The notes: generated from the letters alone by a model not told the origin. Positions 1 through 10,232 are shown, counted from the first letter of the stretch. The stretch: DNA of 64,000 nucleotides from Marinobacter litoralis (GCF_003336705.1 NZ_QMDL01000001.1:62001-126000); one strand, 5' to 3'. Translations and numbers: made by a program.

Positions 1-2
1 TT

Positions 3-899
3 GGCATTATTTACGAGTCACGCCCGAATGTGACGGTTGAAGCCGCCAGCCTGTGCCTGAAATCCGGCAATGCGACCATTCTTCGGGGCGGCTCTGAAGC
101 CATTCATTCTAATCAAGCCGTGGCCGCATGTATTGCTCAGGGCCTGGCTGCCGCAGGATTGCCAGAAACGGCTGTCCAAGTGGTTGAAACCACTGACCGT
201 GATGCCGTAGGCGAATTGATCACCATGCCGCAGTATGTGGATGTGATTGTGCCCCGGGGCGGCAAAGGGTTGATTGAGCGTATCTCCCGGGATGCCAAAG
301 TGCCGGTGATCAAACACCTTGATGGTGTGTGCCACGTTTATATCGATAGTCACGCCGATCCCGAGAAAGCGATCAAGGTTGCTGTGAACGCCAAAACCCA
401 CCGCTATGGCACCTGCAACACCATGGAAACTTTGCTGGTGGATCAGGAAATTGCCGAAGATATCCTGACTTTGCTGGCGGCTGAGTTTGATGCAAAAGGT
501 GTTGAACTTCGCGGCTGCGAACGAACCTTGAAGATTCTGCCTGGCATTGTTGCGGCGACCGAAGACGATTGGCATGAAGAATACCTTGCCCCGATTCTCG
601 CGGTGCGCGTGGTGGACGGGTTGAGCGGTGCCATTGATCACATCAATCGCTACAGCTCTCAACATACCGAAAGCATCATTACCGAAAACTATACCCGCGC
701 GCGTCGTTTTCTTACCGAAGTGGATTCCAGTTCCGTGATGGTTAACGCCTCAACGCGGTTTGCGGATGGTTTCGAGTATGGTTTGGGAGCGGAAATTGGC
801 ATCTCTACCGACAAGATTCATGCCCGTGGTCCGGTTGGGCTGCATGGCCTGACCTCCCAGAAGTATGTGGTGTTCGGTGACGGCCACGTTCGGGCCTGA
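3..899 (+). CDS. proA: gamma-glutamyl phosphate reductase, 5'-truncated by window edge
   Basis: This is the C-terminal part of ProA, the NADPH-dependent reductase that converts gamma-glutamyl phosphate to glutamate semialdehyde in proline synthesis. The frame is open from base 3, reading [16 protein letters not shown], a typical ProA segment, so the gene begins before the window. About 298 residues of a family normally near 420 are present. The catalytic cysteine lies in [12 protein letters not shown], and the end of the enzyme ([14 protein letters not shown]) is intact. A GTG at 30 is internal and is not the start. The stop codon is followed three bases later by nadD, which suggests cotranscription. 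Confidence 0.96.
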   Translation, partial: GIIYESRPNVTVEAASLCLKSGNATILRGGSEAIHSNQAVAACIAQGLAAAGLPETAVQVVETTDRDAVGELITMPQYVDVIVPRGGKGLIERISRDAKVPVIKHLDGVCHVYIDSHADPEKAIKVAVNAKTHRYGTCNTMETLLVDQEIAEDILTLLAAEFDAKGVELRGCERTLKILPGIVAATEDDWHEEYLAPILAVRVVDGLSGAIDHINRYSSQHTESIITENYTRARRFLTEVDSSSVMVNASTRFADGFEYGLGAEIGISTDKIHARGPVGLHGLTSQKYVVFGDGHVRA

Positions 900-902
900 T
901 TG

Positions 903-1553
903 ATGCACGTAATCTACGGCGGCACCTTCGACCCGATCCACCACGGGCACCTGAGGCTGGCACTGGAAGTGGCCGACGCGTTGCAGGTGGAGAGGATGGA
1001 TTTGATGCCTTGCCACATTCCACCCCATCGAAATGGCACGGGGGCAACCTCGGCTCAGCGGCTCGACATGATTCGCCTTGCCGTTGAAGGCGAGGCGCGC
1101 TTGAGTGTTGATGATCGTGAGTTACAACGTGCAGGGGCATCCTACACAGCGGATACCCTGCGGCAGTTGCGGCAGGAACTGGGCCCGAACCAGCCGCTGG
1201 TGATGGTGCTGGGTACCGATGCCTTCGCTGGCTTTGATCAATGGCGCGATTGGCGAGAAATTCCGCAGTTGGCACATATTGTTGTGGTTCGCCGGCCCGG
1301 CTCTGATTTGCCGACCGGGAGTGTGGCCAGTGGCTTGCTTGAAGAGCGTCGTGCAGAAACGGCAAACGATCTCTGGCAGGCTCCCGCCGGCAAGATACTG
1401 GGGTTTGATGCACCGCTCATGGAAATATCGGCAACGGGTATTCGCCAACGAATTTCCGACGGGCATTCTCCGCGTTACCTGTTGCCCGATTCGGTCTTGC
1501 AGAGAATTCATGAGCAAGGCCTGTATGGTGCCTGCCCCGACAGAAACTTTTAG
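903..1553 (+). CDS. nadD: nicotinate-nucleotide adenylyltransferase
   Basis: NadD transfers AMP from ATP to nicotinate mononucleotide, giving deamido-NAD in the NAD pathway. The N-terminus carries the nucleotidyltransferase signature GGTFDPIHHGH, and the C-terminus has the ISATGIRQRI motif (the S/T-x-x-R nucleotide-binding turn). At 216 aa it has normal family length. I chose ATG at 903; a TTG lies just before it at 900. It sits between proA and rsfS in a common gammaproteobacterial order. Confidence 0.96.
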   Translation: MHVIYGGTFDPIHHGHLRLALEVADALQVERMDLMPCHIPPHRNGTGATSAQRLDMIRLAVEGEARLSVDDRELQRAGASYTADTLRQLRQELGPNQPLVMVLGTDAFAGFDQWRDWREIPQLAHIVVVRRPGSDLPTGSVASGLLEERRAETANDLWQAPAGKILGFDAPLMEISATGIRQRISDGHSPRYLLPDSVLQRIHEQGLYGACPDRNF

Positions 1554-1623
1554 TGCTACAATCGCGCTTGAATATCACTAATCGGGCGGCCATTTGGGCC
1601 AGGGCCCGGAACACAGGGTAATT

Positions 1624-1974
1624 ATGCAGGCAGAACAACTGAAAGATCTGGTCGTAAACGCGCTGGAAGACATCAAAGCGCAAGACATCAGCGTGGTTGA
1701 TGTTCGTGACCGTACCAGCGTAACTGATTTTATGGTTCTCGCATCGGGTACCTCCAGCCGGCACGTGAAATCACTCGCTGATTCCGTGGTAATCGAAGCC
1801 AAAGAGCAGGGGATGCGAGCCAATAACGTAGAAGGTGCGCCGGGCAGCGACTGGATTCTTGTAGATCTGGGCGACGTGGTTGTGCATCTGATGCTGCCAG
1901 CAGCCCGGGAATTCTACGATCTTGAACGCTTCTGGCGTGATGCGCCAGATGCTGGCGCGGCAGGCAGCGAGTAA
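1624..1974 (+). CDS. rsfS: ribosomal silencing factor RsfS
   Basis: RsfS (Iojap/YbeB family) binds ribosomal protein L14 and blocks subunit joining when nutrients are scarce. The 116-residue protein has the family core: an N-terminal helix ([16 protein letters not shown]), [19 protein letters not shown] and the C-terminal [11 protein letters not shown] chose ATG at 1624; the frame is also open upstream but that part is not conserved in character. It ends two bases before rlmH, so the two are probably co-translated, the usual pairing for this locus. Confidence 0.94.
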   Translation: MQAEQLKDLVVNALEDIKAQDISVVDVRDRTSVTDFMVLASGTSSRHVKSLADSVVIEAKEQGMRANNVEGAPGSDWILVDLGDVVVHLMLPAAREFYDLERFWRDAPDAGAAGSE

Positions 1975-1976
1975 TC

Positions 1977-2447
1977 ATGCGCCTGCGATTGATCTGCGTG
2001 GGGCAGAAGATGCCCGACTGGGTCACTGCGGGGTATAACGATTATGCGCGCCGGATGCCTCCGGAGCTGCCCCTTGAGTTGACTGAAATTGCCATGCCTC
2101 ACCGCGGCAAAAACCCCGATATCCCGAGACTCATGCAGCGTGAAAGCGATTCTATCCTTTCCGCTGTTGGTCAGAGAGATACGGTAATTGCGCTGGAAGT
2201 GGGCGGGCGCCCGTGGTCAACTGAAAAACTTGCCAGCCAGCTGGAACGCTGGCAGCAAGATGGTCAGGACGTGTCGTTCCTGGTGGGTGGCCCGGATGGC
2301 TTAGCTGATGCCTGCCGGCAACGAGCCGACCAACAATGGTCACTTTCTCCTCTTACCTTACCCCATCCTTTGGTGCGCATCCTCCTTGCCGAGCAGCTGT
2401 ATCGTGCCTGGTCCATCACACGTAATCATCCATATCACCGGGCCTAG
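1977..2447 (+). CDS. rlmH: 23S rRNA (pseudouridine1915-N3)-methyltransferase RlmH
   Basis: RlmH is a small SPOUT-class methyltransferase that methylates pseudouridine 1915 in helix 69 of 23S rRNA. The 156-aa sequence shows the SPOUT knot: [26 protein letters not shown] (the SAM-binding loop) and the C-terminal [18 protein letters not shown] ending in HPYHR, which is diagnostic of the family. It starts two bases after rsfS and ends eight bases before mrdA. Confidence 0.96.
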   Translation: MRLRLICVGQKMPDWVTAGYNDYARRMPPELPLELTEIAMPHRGKNPDIPRLMQRESDSILSAVGQRDTVIALEVGGRPWSTEKLASQLERWQQDGQDVSFLVGGPDGLADACRQRADQQWSLSPLTLPHPLVRILLAEQLYRAWSITRNHPYHRA

Positions 2448-2455
2448 GACACTCT

Positions 2456-4354
2456 ATGGCTTGGGGTGAATTCAAAGACACCGCTGCAGAACGCCGGTTA
2501 TTTCAACGCCGTGCGTTGGTGATGTTGCTGTTCGTCATGTTGTTGATGACGGGACTGCTGGCCCGCATGTATCAATTGCAGGTCGTTGAGCACGATGTTT
2601 ACACCACGCTGTCGGATAAGAACCGCGTGCAGGTCCAATCGGTGCCACCACCTCGTGGTCTGGTTTATGACCGGAACGGAGAGCTGCTGGCGGAAAACCG
2701 GCCAGTTTTCAGTCTGACGATCGTGCCCGAACGGGCCGCGCCCATTGACGATACCCTGGACCGCTTGGGGCGGATAATCGACATTGCTGATGAAGATCTT
2801 GAGCGCTTTAAAAAACGCTTGAACGAGCCTCGCCGACCGTTTCAGGAAATCCCCTTGTTTTACGATCTGGGTGAATCGGATATCGCCAGGATGGCGGTAC
2901 ACCGGCATGAGTTTCCGGGCGTTGAAGTCACTGCAGAACTGGTTCGTTATTACCCGCACAGCGATCTCACCGCCCATGCCTTGGGCTTTGTTGGCCGTAT
3001 TAACCGCGACGAGTTGAACAGGATTGACCCGGTCAACTATGCGGGTACCAACTACATCGGAAAATCCGGGATTGAGCGTTTCTACGAAGAAGTCTTGCAC
3101 GGCCGGGTTGGCTATCAGCACGTAGAGACGAATGCCCGAGGTCGCATTTTGCGCGTGTTGGAGCGTGAAAATCCTGTGCCGGGGGAAGATCTCGAATTGC
3201 ATCTGGACTTGCGTCTGCAGCGTAAAGCTCATGAGTTACTGGAAGGCCGGCGTGGAGCCATTGTCGCGATCGAACCGGCCACAGGTGGCATTCTGGCGCT
3301 GGCCAGTGTGCCTGGTTTCGATACCAACAAGTTTGTCACCGGTATCAGCGTGGCGGATTATCGTGCGCTCAGCGAAAGCATCGACAAGCCTCTCTTTAAC
3401 CGGGCGTTGAGGGGGCAATACCCGCCGGGCTCTACCATAAAGCCAATGATGGCGGTGGCCGCTCTGGATAGCGGAGTAACAACCCGCGACCGAAAAATCT
3501 GGGATCCGGGATACTACCAGCTACGGGAAGGTGGCCGCCGGTATCGTGACTGGAAACGTTCCGGGCATGGCTGGGTCGATCTGAAAGATGCAGTGGCACA
3601 GTCTTGTGATGTCTATTTTTATGATGCGGCCGTCGAAATGGGCGTTGGTACGATGCACAAGTATCTTTCGGCGTTTGGTTTTGGTGAAGACGCAACGTTA
3701 GACGTTTCCGGTGCTTTGAGCGGCCTTCTGCCATCCGATGACTGGAAGCGCGCCATGCGAAATGAGCGTTGGTACCCGGGAGATTCTGTGAACATGGGTA
3801 TTGGCCAGGGGTTCTTCTTGGCCACACCGCTGCAACTGGCCACAGCGACTGCTCTGGTGGCCAATCGGGGCGAGTGGGTTGAGCCTCGTTTGTTAAAGGA
3901 TATTCGCGGCGAACGGTCGGCGGACGAGTTTTTACCAGCTGAAACTCACAACCCGCTGGTGCTGAAAGATCCGGAAAACTGGGAATACGTTGTCGATACC
4001 ATGGAAGAAGTCATGCATGGGGCGAAAGGTACCGCCCGCCGGGCTGGCGCCGATGCTAACTATCGAATGGCGGGCAAAACCGGTACGGCGCAGGTATTTA
4101 GCCTGGGCCAAGATGAAGAATACGATGCCGAAGAGGTTCGGGAACGACTGCGCGACCATGCGTTGTTTGTAGGCTTTGCACCGGCGGATGACCCCAAGAT
4201 TGCCGTCGCCATTATTGTTGAAAATGGCGGTGGTGGCAGCAGCGTTGCCGCGCCAGTGGCTCGGGGGTTGTTTGATGCCTGGCTGGAAGAGTTTCCCGCA
4301 GCAGAGACAAACCAGTTGCTGGGGCAGTTGACCCGGAACGGGAGTGAGCAGTGA
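2456..4354 (+). CDS. mrdA: penicillin-binding protein 2, elongation transpeptidase
   Basis: PBP2 is the class B transpeptidase of the rod (elongasome) complex and cross-links lateral-wall peptidoglycan. The 632-aa protein has a short cytoplasmic N-terminus, one membrane anchor (about residues 22-42) and a PBP-dimerisation region containing RGLVYDRNGELLAENRP. The transpeptidase domain has Ser326 in GSTIKPM, SCD and Lys541 in KTGTAQ, so all three penicillin-binding motifs are intact. The stop codon overlaps the start of rodA. MrdA and RodA act together, with RodA supplying glycan polymerisation. Confidence 0.97.
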   Translation: MAWGEFKDTAAERRLFQRRALVMLLFVMLLMTGLLARMYQLQVVEHDVYTTLSDKNRVQVQSVPPPRGLVYDRNGELLAENRPVFSLTIVPERAAPIDDTLDRLGRIIDIADEDLERFKKRLNEPRRPFQEIPLFYDLGESDIARMAVHRHEFPGVEVTAELVRYYPHSDLTAHALGFVGRINRDELNRIDPVNYAGTNYIGKSGIERFYEEVLHGRVGYQHVETNARGRILRVLERENPVPGEDLELHLDLRLQRKAHELLEGRRGAIVAIEPATGGILALASVPGFDTNKFVTGISVADYRALSESIDKPLFNRALRGQYPPGSTIKPMMAVAALDSGVTTRDRKIWDPGYYQLREGGRRYRDWKRSGHGWVDLKDAVAQSCDVYFYDAAVEMGVGTMHKYLSAFGFGEDATLDVSGALSGLLPSDDWKRAMRNERWYPGDSVNMGIGQGFFLATPLQLATATALVANRGEWVEPRLLKDIRGERSADEFLPAETHNPLVLKDPENWEYVVDTMEEVMHGAKGTARRAGADANYRMAGKTGTAQVFSLGQDEEYDAEEVRERLRDHALFVGFAPADDPKIAVAIIVENGGGGSSVAAPVARGLFDAWLEEFPAAETNQLLGQLTRNGSEQ

Positions 4355-5499
4355 TGGGATTAGGAAACGATTTGTTGGGTGCTCAGGCAGGTGCCGGTTT
4401 AGGGCGGTCGCGAAGCATCTGGAACGTGTTGCACCTCGATCCGATTTTGCTGTTTCTTCTCATGATTCTGGTCGGTGGTGGCCTGTTTGTACTTTACAGT
4501 GGTGCTGACAGAAACATTGAAGTCGTCAAGGCTCAGGGCATTCGATTGGCGGTGGCGTTTGGTGTCATGCTGGTGTTTGCTCAGCTCGACCCAGCGGTAT
4601 TCCGGCGTTGGTCGCCTTGGCTGTACGTGCTTGGGTTAGCTGGGTTGGTGGCCGTCTTGCTGGTGGGGGTGGGCGCGAAAGGCGCGCAGCGCTGGTTAGC
4701 GATTCCGGGGCTGCCAAGGTTCCAACCGTCAGAGTTGATGAAGTTGGTGGTCCCTATGATGGCTGCCTGGTACCTCTCCCGTCATTTCCTGCCCCCGACC
4801 TTCGGCCGTGTGATGGTTGGGCTGTTCATCGTACTGCTTCCGATGTTTTTGATTGTTCAGCAGCCTGATTTGGGCACCTCGCTGCTGGTAGGGATGGCTG
4901 GTATTTTTGTTGTATTTTTTGCCGGTATGAGCTGGAAACTGATCACTGCGTTTTTCGGTGTGGTGTCGGTTTCCGCACCGCTGATGTGGTTTTTCGTTAT
5001 GCGGGATTACCAAAAACAACGTGTGCTTACCTTGTTGGACCCTCAAAGTGACCCGCTCGGAGCCGGTTGGAACATTATCCAGTCCAAGACCGCAATCGGG
5101 TCCGGGGGGATGGATGGCAAAGGATGGCTGCAGGGAACCCAGTCCCATCTGGAATTCTTACCGGAAAGCCACACCGATTTTATCGTTGCTGTTCTGGCGG
5201 AGGAATTTGGTTTTGTCGGCATGCTGCTGCTGATGGCGTTGTACTTTTTAATCATTCTGCGTTGCCTGTACATCGCGGTGTCGGCGCAGGATTCCTATGC
5301 GCGCCTGCTGGCCGGGGCGTTGACCATGACGTTCTTTATCTACATCTTCGTCAACGTGGGAATGGTCAGCGGGTTATTGCCGGTGGTCGGTGTGCCTCTG
5401 CCACTTATCAGTTATGGTGGAACCTCCGGGGTTACGTTGATGGCAGCTTTCGGGGTGCTTATGTCGATTCACACCCATCGCCGGATGATTACCGCCTGA
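4351..5499 (+). CDS. mrdB: rod-shape glycosyltransferase RodA
   Basis: RodA is the SEDS-family peptidoglycan glycosyltransferase of the elongasome. The 382-aa sequence is a polytopic membrane protein with about ten hydrophobic segments. SEDS landmarks include RWLAIPGLPRFQPSELMKL, the QPDLGTSLL motif with the essential Asp, and the C-terminal PLISYGGTSG. GTG at 4351 gives a 4-bp overlap with mrdA, and ATG at 4354 is equally possible. In pseudomonads mltB usually follows, but here rlpA comes next. Confidence 0.96.
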   Translation: MMGLGNDLLGAQAGAGLGRSRSIWNVLHLDPILLFLLMILVGGGLFVLYSGADRNIEVVKAQGIRLAVAFGVMLVFAQLDPAVFRRWSPWLYVLGLAGLVAVLLVGVGAKGAQRWLAIPGLPRFQPSELMKLVVPMMAAWYLSRHFLPPTFGRVMVGLFIVLLPMFLIVQQPDLGTSLLVGMAGIFVVFFAGMSWKLITAFFGVVSVSAPLMWFFVMRDYQKQRVLTLLDPQSDPLGAGWNIIQSKTAIGSGGMDGKGWLQGTQSHLEFLPESHTDFIVAVLAEEFGFVGMLLLMALYFLIILRCLYIAVSAQDSYARLLAGALTMTFFIYIFVNVGMVSGLLPVVGVPLPLISYGGTSGVTLMAAFGVLMSIHTHRRMITA

Positions 5500-5608
5500 C
5501 GGCCGGTCAATCATGGCTGGCCGGTAATGGTTAAGGCGTGGTGGAACCCGTTACAATATTGCAGGTCAGTAAGCTCTGACAAACCAACACGATGAGTTGC
5601 GCGCAGCT

Positions 5609-6511
5609 ATGGCGAACATACTGAACATAGGTTTTTGGGTGGCAGTAGTCACAGTGGTCTTGTCCGGCTGCTCCAGTACCCCAGAAATCGACCATTCTTC
5701 ACGATACACCATCAAGCAAGACCGGGCACCAGACGGAGATTACGACGTCAGTGGTCTGGCCGATGCCGAGCCTCGCTACGAAGCTCCCCGCCGGGCAGGG
5801 AACAAGTCGCCCTATAAGGTCTGGGGCAAAAGCTACCATGTGGTTGATTCCAATGACGGATACGTAGAGCGTGGAACCGCCAGCTGGTACGGACAAAAGT
5901 TCCACGGCCACAAAACGTCGAATGGCGAAGTATTCAATATGTACAGCATGTCGGCTGCCCATAAGTCGCTTCGCATCCCGAGCTATGCCCGAGTGACCAA
6001 TTTGGATAACGGCCGCTCTGTGGTTGTTCGGGTGAACGACAGAGGGCCGTTTCATGGTGACCGCTTGATCGATTTATCGTACGCGGCGGCCAAGAAACTG
6101 GGATACCAATCCCGCGGTACGGCGCGCGTGGAAGTGGCAGCTATTACCGTAAAACCCGACGGCTCCATGTTCTTGGCCGGGCAGCCTTATAGCCCGAATG
6201 GCGAGACAGTAATGGCCAAGCCGGCTCCGGAACCTGTTGCACCAGAAGAGCCGGCGGTTGAAAGTACCCGCAAGGCTTTGTTTGTGCAGCTTGGGGCTTT
6301 TGGTAGCCTGGAGCCTGCCAATGCAATGCTTGCCCGAGCTCAGCGAGAGCTTGATGATCCGGTCCGGGTGCGGCAAGTTTCAACGAGTAACGGGCGTTTC
6401 CATCGGGTGCAAGTGGGCCCGTTTGGCAGTGAAGATGATGCCCGGTATGCCCAGAACCTGATTGAAGCAAAAGGTTTCGGCAACTCCATTGTTCTTACGG
6501 ACACACACTGA
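5609..6511 (+). CDS. rlpA: septal ring lytic transglycosylase RlpA, lipoprotein
   Basis: RlpA is an outer-membrane lipoprotein with a double-psi beta-barrel domain. In Pseudomonas it cleaves peptide-free glycan strands at the septum. The signal sequence ends in the lipobox LSGC. The barrel shows GTASWYGQKFHGHKTSNGE (active-site region) and VRVNDRGPFHGDRLIDLS. A C-terminal SPOR domain (from about residue 225: FVQLGAFGSLEPAN) binds denuded glycans. I chose ATG at 5609; upstream TTG codons are also in frame. Confidence 0.94.
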   Translation: MANILNIGFWVAVVTVVLSGCSSTPEIDHSSRYTIKQDRAPDGDYDVSGLADAEPRYEAPRRAGNKSPYKVWGKSYHVVDSNDGYVERGTASWYGQKFHGHKTSNGEVFNMYSMSAAHKSLRIPSYARVTNLDNGRSVVVRVNDRGPFHGDRLIDLSYAAAKKLGYQSRGTARVEVAAITVKPDGSMFLAGQPYSPNGETVMAKPAPEPVAPEEPAVESTRKALFVQLGAFGSLEPANAMLARAQRELDDPVRVRQVSTSNGRFHRVQVGPFGSEDDARYAQNLIEAKGFGNSIVLTDTH

Positions 6512-6554
6512 ACCCTGAGTTCAGGACACACATAAGACGAACCTCTGACAGCGA

Positions 6555-7730
6555 ATGAAACGACCCATGGTTTTCAAAATGTTTACTCGAATCTTTCTTC
6601 TGGCTCTGTCTTTGACAGTGTTCTCCGCGCAGGCCTCCGCGCAATCTGTACTGATACCTTCGGCGCCCAAAATAGCCGGCAGCTCCTGGGTGCTGATGGA
6701 TCCGCTCAGTGGCCGTGTGATCATGGAACACAACAGTAACGAGCGCTTGCCGCCGGCCAGTCTGACCAAAATGATGACGGCCTATATTGTCGAGCGTGAG
6801 CTGGACGAGGGCCGGATTTCCATGCAGGACGCCGTGCCCATTAGCGTGAATGCGTGGCGCACCGAAGGGTCTCGTACCTTTCTTCGTGAAGGTACCACCG
6901 CAACCGTTCACGATCTGCTCAAGGGCGTGATTATTCAGTCAGGTAACGACGCTTCGGTAGCTTTAGCCGAGTTTATTGCCGGCAGTGAAGAAGCTTTCGT
7001 CGATATCATGAACCAGCAAGCCCAATTGCTTGGCATGAAGAACACGAACTTCCGGAACGCCACCGGTTTGCCGGCACAGGATCATTTCTCTACCGCATAC
7101 GATCTGGCGCTTCTGGCGCGGGCCATTATTCAGGATTACCCGGAAAACTACCCGATCTATGCTGAGAAGCATTTTACTTACAACAACATCCGTCAGCCGA
7201 ACCGCAACGCGTTGCTGTGGCGTGATGACAGTGTGGATGGGCTGAAAACCGGTCACACTGAAGAGGCGGGCTACTGCCTTGTCGCGTCTGCGAAGCGAAA
7301 CAATACCCGTTTGATTGCCTCGGTGATGGGTACCAGCAGCTCGGCAGCCCGGGCTCAGGAAGTTCAGAAAATGCTCAATTACGGTTTCCGTTATTACGAA
7401 ACCGAGCGTCTGTTCCGTGCCGGCCAGGAGCTGATGGCGGCTGATGTCTGGGGTGGTGTGGCTGATCACGTGTCGGTGGGTATGGCCGAAGATGTCTACG
7501 TAACGATTCCACGCGGTTCCCGCGATAAACTGCAATCGACGGTGGACCTTGATTCTGTGATTAAAGCGCCCATTAAGATGGGTCAGGAACTGGGCCAAGT
7601 GCGTGTGCAGCTTGATGGTGAAACCGTGGTCGAGCAACCGGTTCTGGCACTGACTGAAATTGAGCAAGGCGGTCTGTTCAAGCGCCTGTGGGATTCCATC
7701 AAGCTCTTTTTCATTCAATTATTCAATTAA
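6555..7730 (+). CDS. dacA: D-alanyl-D-alanine carboxypeptidase (PBP5/6 type)
   Basis: DacA trims the terminal D-alanine from peptidoglycan pentapeptides in the periplasm. After a Sec signal peptide ending near ASAQS, the S11-family catalytic motifs are in place: Ser69-x-x-Lys72 (SLTK), SGND and Lys231 in KTGHT. The C-terminal PBP5-C domain ends in an amphipathic tail (LFKRLWDSIKLFFIQLF) that would hold the enzyme on the outer face of the inner membrane. At 391 aa it is full length. The gene closes the cell-wall block that starts at mrdA. Confidence 0.96.
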   Translation: MKRPMVFKMFTRIFLLALSLTVFSAQASAQSVLIPSAPKIAGSSWVLMDPLSGRVIMEHNSNERLPPASLTKMMTAYIVERELDEGRISMQDAVPISVNAWRTEGSRTFLREGTTATVHDLLKGVIIQSGNDASVALAEFIAGSEEAFVDIMNQQAQLLGMKNTNFRNATGLPAQDHFSTAYDLALLARAIIQDYPENYPIYAEKHFTYNNIRQPNRNALLWRDDSVDGLKTGHTEEAGYCLVASAKRNNTRLIASVMGTSSSAARAQEVQKMLNYGFRYYETERLFRAGQELMAADVWGGVADHVSVGMAEDVYVTIPRGSRDKLQSTVDLDSVIKAPIKMGQELGQVRVQLDGETVVEQPVLALTEIEQGGLFKRLWDSIKLFFIQLFN

Positions 7731-7773
7731 GACCGCGCGGATTGTCCGCGACGACGTGGGAGTATAAGGCGGC

Positions 7774-8043
7774 ATGACTGAGCCGAAAGCACCGAAAATC
7801 GAGTTTCCATGCGATTACGTGATCAAAGTCATCGGAGACTCTGCTCCGGATTTTATCGATGTGGTTGCCGCCATTGTCGAAAAGCATTCGCCGGGCATTG
7901 ATAAGGCTGCCATTACCGTTAATGACAGCCGAAATGGACGGTTTTGCTCGCTTCGGGTAAAGATTGTGGCTACCGGGGAACCTCAGCTCAAAGCGCTGTT
8001 CGAAGAACTAAAGGCTACTGGCCGGGTTCATATGGTGCTGTGA
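7774..8043 (+). CDS. ybeD: DUF493/YbeD family protein
   Basis: This is a small (89 aa) conserved protein of the YbeD/DUF493 family, with an ACT-like alpha/beta fold. It is nearly always found between dacA and lipB. The sequence has the family opening [17 protein letters not shown] and the [11 protein letters not shown] strand. A lipoate-related regulatory role has been suggested from gene context only, so the biochemical role is unknown. Its stop overlaps the ATG of lipB (TGATG), indicating translational coupling. Confidence 0.93.
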   Translation: MTEPKAPKIEFPCDYVIKVIGDSAPDFIDVVAAIVEKHSPGIDKAAITVNDSRNGRFCSLRVKIVATGEPQLKALFEELKATGRVHMVL

Positions 8044-8681
8044 TGGCAGATCTTATCGTCCGCTCTTTGGGGCAACAGCCGTACATGGACGCGTGGGAAG
8101 CGATGAAATCCTTCACCGAATCCCGCGACGACAATACGGTTGATGAGCTTTGGTGCCTCGAGCATCCGAGAGTGTTTACCCAAGGGCAGGCAGGTAAGGC
8201 TGAGCATATCCTTTTGCCGGGTGATATTCCGGTGATCCAGGTGGATCGCGGAGGGCAGGTCACCTATCACGGCCCCGGGCAATTGGTTGTTTATTTGCTC
8301 ATTGATCTGACCCGGCGCAAGTTGGGTGTTCGGTCGCTTGTCGATGAGATTGAACAAGCAATCGTTCGCACATTAGCCCACTACGATATCAAAGCGGCGC
8401 CGAGGTCTGACGCTCCGGGGGTTTATGTTAACGGCGCGAAAATAGCCTCGCTCGGGCTGCGGGTGCGCAAAGGGTGTTCGTTTCACGGGCTGGCATTGAA
8501 CGTGAACATGGATATGGAACCGTTCTCTCGCATCAACCCGTGTGGCTATGCCGGCATGTCGATGTCGCAGGTCAGCAATTTTGTGCCGGGTGTTTCGGTG
8601 TACGACGTCGAACAGCATCTGGTTAAAGAGCTGATTGCAGGGTTGGCGGGGCAAGACGTCGAGTTCAAACAGGGCTGGTAA
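8043..8681 (+). CDS. lipB: octanoyl-[acyl carrier protein]:protein N-octanoyltransferase
   Basis: LipB moves an octanoyl group from ACP to lipoyl domains. LipA, encoded separately here at 46.7 kb, then inserts sulfur. The 212-aa protein contains the family signature [18 protein letters not shown], Lys133 in GAKIASLG and the acyl-thioester Cys167 in NPCGYAGM. The frame is open further upstream, but ATG at 8043, overlapping the ybeD stop, gives the normal family length and N-terminus. Confidence 0.97.
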   Translation: MADLIVRSLGQQPYMDAWEAMKSFTESRDDNTVDELWCLEHPRVFTQGQAGKAEHILLPGDIPVIQVDRGGQVTYHGPGQLVVYLLIDLTRRKLGVRSLVDEIEQAIVRTLAHYDIKAAPRSDAPGVYVNGAKIASLGLRVRKGCSFHGLALNVNMDMEPFSRINPCGYAGMSMSQVSNFVPGVSVYDVEQHLVKELIAGLAGQDVEFKQGW

Positions 8682-8832
8682 AGCGGCACGCATTGGCCCG
8701 TATAGCAATCCTTGTGGGGCGGACGGGATAAGTTGTCTGCGCGCAGTGTCGATATAATGTAGCGTGAGAGTTGTTGGGCGGTACCTTTAACTGGCCACAT
8801 ATTCGAACACCCCACATTAAGACAGGTTCTTC

Positions 8833-10230
8833 ATGTCTACCAAAAAGCCCGCAAAATCTGTTTCTCGCATCAAGACTGGCAGCTTTGAGCGCCGACTGTC
8901 TCTGACCAAGGCCGGCTTGTTCGCCGGAACCCGCATGGCCTCCCACATGGCCACTAACTGGTTCAGCAGCAGAGAAACCCGTGATCAACGGCACCGGGCC
9001 ATGTTGTCGAGCCAGTCCCGTTTTCTGGTGGATGAGCTGGGCAAACTCAAAGGCAGTGTGGTGAAGATTGGCCAGGTAATGGCCTTATACGGCGAACACT
9101 TTTTGCCGGACGAAGTGACCGAAGCCTTGCATACCCTGGAAGATCAGACTACTTCGTTGGAGTGGCCAGCCATAGAGCGTGTGCTGAAGGAAGAAATAGG
9201 CGCTGATCGGTTGGCGGAGCTGGTGGTAGACCCCGAACCTATCGGGGCCGCGTCTTTGGGGCAGGTACACCGCGCAGTGCGGAAACGCGATGGGCTGGAA
9301 CTGGTGCTGAAGGTTCAGTATCCGGGGGTAGCGGATGCCGTAGACAGTGATTTGAACGCGGTGGCCCAGTTGTTGAAAGTCGCCCGCCTGGTTAGCTTTG
9401 GCCCGGAGTTTAATGACTGGCTGGAAGAAGTTCGGGAGATGATGCACCGCGAAGTGGATTATCGGCTGGAAGCTCGCACCACTGAAAAATTCCGGACCAT
9501 GCTCATTGAAGACACACGGTTCGTTGTGCCGCGGGTGCTGCCGGAATATTCGACCGATCACATCATCGCTTCCACCTACGAGCATGGCTATTCTGTGGGC
9601 TCGCCTGAAGTAGCGGCTTTACCCCAGGCTCGGCGTAGTGAGCTGGGGAAAGCAGCTCTTGAGTTATTCTTCCGGGAGCTGTTCGACTGGGGCGAAATCC
9701 AGACCGACCCGAACTTTGGCAACTATCGAATCCGAATTGCCGACGAGCCGGGTGAAGATAACCACCGGGACAAAATCGTGTTGCTCGATTTCGGCGCCGT
9801 GCAAAGCTATTCAGATGAATTCCTCGCGCCCGTGATCCAGATGATCCGGGCGTCCTATGAAGGTGATCTCGAAGCCGTGATTGATGGCGGGGTCACGCTA
9901 AACTTCATGAGCCGGGATTGGCCGGAAGCGGTGTTGGAAAAGTTTGGTGCTGTGTGTATGTCGGTATTGGAGCCTCTGGCCCAAGATCGCAGCGAGTGGC
10001 CGGATTACGCCGTAAACAGCCAAGGTGAATACCGCTGGCGGCAAAGCGACTTACCGTCGCGCGTTGCCAAGCAGGCCGCCCGCTCGGCTATCAGCCGGTA
10101 CTTCCGGGTGCCGCCCAAGGAATTTGTGTTCCTGAATCGAAAGCTGATTGGCGTTTATACCTTTATCGCCGTGTTGTATTCGGAGTTTAACGGCGAAGAC
10201 ATTCTCCGGCGTTATCTCTACCCCGAGTAA
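8833..10230 (+). CDS. ABC1/UbiB-family atypical kinase
   Basis: This is a 465-aa protein of the AarF/UbiB/ADCK family, atypical protein-kinase-like ATPases linked to ubiquinone and lipid metabolism. The KxGQ motif is in GSVVKIGQVMALYGEHFLP, the alanine-rich loop in IGAASLGQVHRAV, and the catalytic-loop and metal region in DPNFGNY and LLDFGAVQSY. It lacks the two C-terminal membrane helices typical of the ubiquinone-operon UbiB, and no ubi genes flank it. I therefore call only the family. The 151 bases upstream separate it from lipB. Confidence 0.88.
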   Translation: MSTKKPAKSVSRIKTGSFERRLSLTKAGLFAGTRMASHMATNWFSSRETRDQRHRAMLSSQSRFLVDELGKLKGSVVKIGQVMALYGEHFLPDEVTEALHTLEDQTTSLEWPAIERVLKEEIGADRLAELVVDPEPIGAASLGQVHRAVRKRDGLELVLKVQYPGVADAVDSDLNAVAQLLKVARLVSFGPEFNDWLEEVREMMHREVDYRLEARTTEKFRTMLIEDTRFVVPRVLPEYSTDHIIASTYEHGYSVGSPEVAALPQARRSELGKAALELFFRELFDWGEIQTDPNFGNYRIRIADEPGEDNHRDKIVLLDFGAVQSYSDEFLAPVIQMIRASYEGDLEAVIDGGVTLNFMSRDWPEAVLEKFGAVCMSVLEPLAQDRSEWPDYAVNSQGEYRWRQSDLPSRVAKQAARSAISRYFRVPPKEFVFLNRKLIGVYTFIAVLYSEFNGEDILRRYLYPE

Positions 10231-10232
10231 CG

